Shown piece after piece: positions 6,170-8,045 of a stretch of 8,045 nucleotides of DNA. Origin of the DNA: AM-2324 sp042091035. Lineage in GTDB: Bacteria > Bacteroidota > Bacteroidia > Chitinophagales > Saprospiraceae. Every line of letters starts with the position of its first letter. Position 1 is the stretch's first letter. The position numbers were made by a program, and so were the translations under genes. Under the pieces are notes generated by a model, which saw only the letters and a program-made list of their open reading frames with translations, was not told the DNA's origin and searched no databases. The stretch spans positions 1-8,045 of the forward strand of contig JBELIG010000150.1 in assembly GCA_042091035.1 (NCBI GenBank). Direction: 5' to 3'.

Positions 6170-8045
6170 TTGAAAACAAGGTTAGGCTTACTTTTTATAT
6201 TATTATTTATATATATGAATGGTTCTTTGTTTGCCCAAAGACCAAACCAAGAGGTATTACTTAATAATATTAAGTCAGATTCCCTTGTAAATGATTCCAT
6301 TGTGGTGCCTAATTTTCAAGATTCCCTTATTCCTGCACCAATTATACCGAATCGAGGCTTCAAAATTTCTGATCAAGGATTCGATGCTCAAGTAAAATAT
6401 GATGCAGAAGATTCGACTGCTATTAACATGATTGAGAACAAAGCTTATCTGTATGGTAATGCAGTTGTCACTTATGAAACTATTGAATTGCGAGCAGATT
6501 ATATCGAAATCGATCTTGATAGTAATATCATATTTGCAAAAGGGCAGCAAGATACTCTAGGTAATTGGACCGGTCTTCCTCAGTTTAAGGAAAAGGATCA
6601 GGAGTTTTCAGCCTTTGAGATGCGCTACAATTTTAAGACGCAAAAGGGACACATCACTAGAGTGGGGACTACCCAGAGCGGAATGAATGTGCGAGGAGCT
6701 GAGGCAAAACTGATTCGGATAAAAGAAGATTCTACAACGAAAGATATAGTATATAGTAAGAATGCGACCATATCCACCTGTGATCATGATGAGCCACATT
6801 TTGGAATACGATCTAAAAAGCAAAAAGTAATCGGTAATAAATTTGTAGTGATTGGTCCTTCCAATCTTGAAATTATGAATGTACCCACTCCTTTGTGGTT
6901 GCCATTTGGCTTTTTTCCAGTCCAAAAAGGCGAATCTACAGGGCTGATATTTCCTAAAGACTATGAAAGTAATAGCCAACTTGGTTTTGGCTTAAATAAT
7001 ATAGGCTGGTATTTCCCGATAAGTGAATATATCAATCTTCAGCTTACAGGGGATATATATACTCGAGGAACTTATCGCTTGAGAGGGACTATGGATTATA
7101 AGAAAAAATACAAGTATACTGGAAATGTAAAATTGGAATATTCTAGTCTTAAAAAGGAGTCTAGTGAAGGTTTTTATGAACGAGATCCTTGGGCAATTAG
7201 TCTTCGGGTGCGACATTCTCAAGATTCCAAAGCCCATCCTTCAAGGACTGTAGGTGGTAATATATCTATAGAGACGAACAACCTATCTAGGAATAATTAT
7301 AATGATGCTTATTCTCAGCAGAACAATTCCTTGAGCTCGAATTTTTCTTATTCTGAATCTTTTCCAGGTAAGCCCTTTAAAATGTCTGTAGCTTTTAGGC
7401 ACTCACAGAATACGCAGAGTCGTAAGATGACTATCGATTTTCCAACACTAGATTTTGTAACACAGACCCTGTATCCTTTTGAAAGAAAGAAGAAGATCGG
7501 TGGGCAGAAGTGGTATGAAAAGGTCACGCTGAAATACGATATGCAGGCAAAAGCTAAATTGGAGACTACAGATTCAACACTATTTAGGGCGGAAAGTCTT
7601 GAAGCTATTCAATATGGAGCGAACCATAAGTTGAGCACAAATGCTTCTTTCAAGATCTTTAAATATTTTAATATAAATCCTAGCGTCCGCTATAGAGAAA
7701 CCTGGTATTTTGAAACCTTGGAAAAGACCTTTGATCCAGAAACTATTTTTGTTACAGACACCATAGAAGATCCGGATACTGGTGAGTTTACAACGCAAAT
7801 TTCTGAAACAATTTATGGAACACAATCGGAAGCATACGTGCCCGGTATGCGTGCTGCCCGAAGTGTGAATGCAAGTTTTGGTATAGATACAAAACTCTTT
7901 GGAACTATATTATTGAAAAAAGGTCCCTTACGGGGGATTAGGCACACGACTACTCCTCGGTTAAGTTATAGTTACAAACCGGATTATACTTCTGATTTTT
8001 GGGGCTATTCTCGAGACGTTCAAATAGATAATCGAAGATTGGATT
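6170..8045 (+). CDS. lptD: LptD-family LPS assembly outer-membrane protein, 3' end beyond the window
   Basis: LptD is the outer-membrane beta-barrel that receives LPS or lipooligosaccharide from the periplasmic Lpt bridge and inserts it into the outer leaflet. The first 625 codons are visible and open to the window edge. The first 22 residues are a classic signal peptide ending SLFA, with Gln23 next. An OstA/LptA-like jellyroll domain lies at about 74-180, including KAYLYGNAVVTYETIELRAD (91-110). Next come ATISTCDHDEPHF (199-211) and the conserved entry to the barrel, PTPLWLPFGFFP (239-250) and GLIFP (258-262). The remainder shows alternating beta-strand patterns with aromatic residues (for example LQLTGDIYTRGTYRL), as expected for barrel strands. 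The start is TTG: no ATG precedes the signal peptide, and a stop lies at 6149-6151. TTG at 6170 gives MKTRLG; TTG at 6161 would add three residues. ATG at 6215 would cut the signal peptide. The family match is strong; the missing end cannot be judged. Confidence 0.93.
   Translation, partial: MKTRLGLLFILLFIYMNGSLFAQRPNQEVLLNNIKSDSLVNDSIVVPNFQDSLIPAPIIPNRGFKISDQGFDAQVKYDAEDSTAINMIENKAYLYGNAVVTYETIELRADYIEIDLDSNIIFAKGQQDTLGNWTGLPQFKEKDQEFSAFEMRYNFKTQKGHITRVGTTQSGMNVRGAEAKLIRIKEDSTTKDIVYSKNATISTCDHDEPHFGIRSKKQKVIGNKFVVIGPSNLEIMNVPTPLWLPFGFFPVQKGESTGLIFPKDYESNSQLGFGLNNIGWYFPISEYINLQLTGDIYTRGTYRLRGTMDYKKKYKYTGNVKLEYSSLKKESSEGFYERDPWAISLRVRHSQDSKAHPSRTVGGNISIETNNLSRNNYNDAYSQQNNSLSSNFSYSESFPGKPFKMSVAFRHSQNTQSRKMTIDFPTLDFVTQTLYPFERKKKIGGQKWYEKVTLKYDMQAKAKLETTDSTLFRAESLEAIQYGANHKLSTNASFKIFKYFNINPSVRYRETWYFETLEKTFDPETIFVTDTIEDPDTGEFTTQISETIYGTQSEAYVPGMRAARSVNASFGIDTKLFGTILLKKGPLRGIRHTTTPRLSYSYKPDYTSDFWGYSRDVQIDNRRLD

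Noticed and set aside
6275..7825. Several minus-strand open frames of 80-125 codons inside the lptD region
   Set aside because: They are antisense shadows of the lptD frame, which is open throughout and matches the LptD family. None of them has recognisable content.
33..8045. A defence system, mobile element or other new system
   Set aside because: No transposase, integrase, direct-repeat array, toxin-antitoxin pair or nuclease is visible; all recognised genes are envelope or transport functions and base composition looks uniform.

Overview
The window looks like ordinary core chromosome of an AT-rich Bacteroidota species. The evidence for the phylum is the Bacteroidota-type LptD and lone MlaD-family protein, an amidase with a degenerate SPOR-like tail, near-absence of Shine-Dalgarno sequences, use of TTG starts, and sequences matching the Bacteroidota -7 promoter box (TAnnTTTG). 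The genus cannot be fixed from the sequence alone.

Layout: a plus-strand run (33-3438) holds a half-size ABC exporter, an unrecognised three-pass membrane protein and murB, closely spaced and probably one operon. It ends in a strong hairpin terminator (3437-3475) that fills the whole gap to the convergent minus-strand gene. The minus-strand pair is an MlaD/MCE-family lipid-transport protein (3474-4460) and, upstream of it, a secreted N-acetylmuramoyl-L-alanine amidase (4656-6080), separated by a 195-bp AT-rich spacer. An 89-bp divergent spacer follows. Then comes the 5' part of lptD on the plus strand, which starts with TTG near 6170 and runs off the window end. This gene has no stop in the window and no ATG at its natural start, so a simple ATG-to-stop search misses it.

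The theme is cell-envelope construction: MurB makes a peptidoglycan precursor, the amidase cuts peptidoglycan, MlaD probably shuttles lipid between membranes, LptD inserts LPS or lipooligosaccharide into the outer membrane, and the ABC exporter may move lipid or drugs across the inner membrane. No mobile element, CRISPR array, tRNA, rRNA, toxin-antitoxin or defence system was seen, and I found no convincing new system. The points most worth a second look are the unknown membrane protein between the exporter and murB, the single conserved cysteine of LptD, the insertion in the amidase domain, and the terminator shared by the two convergent genes.
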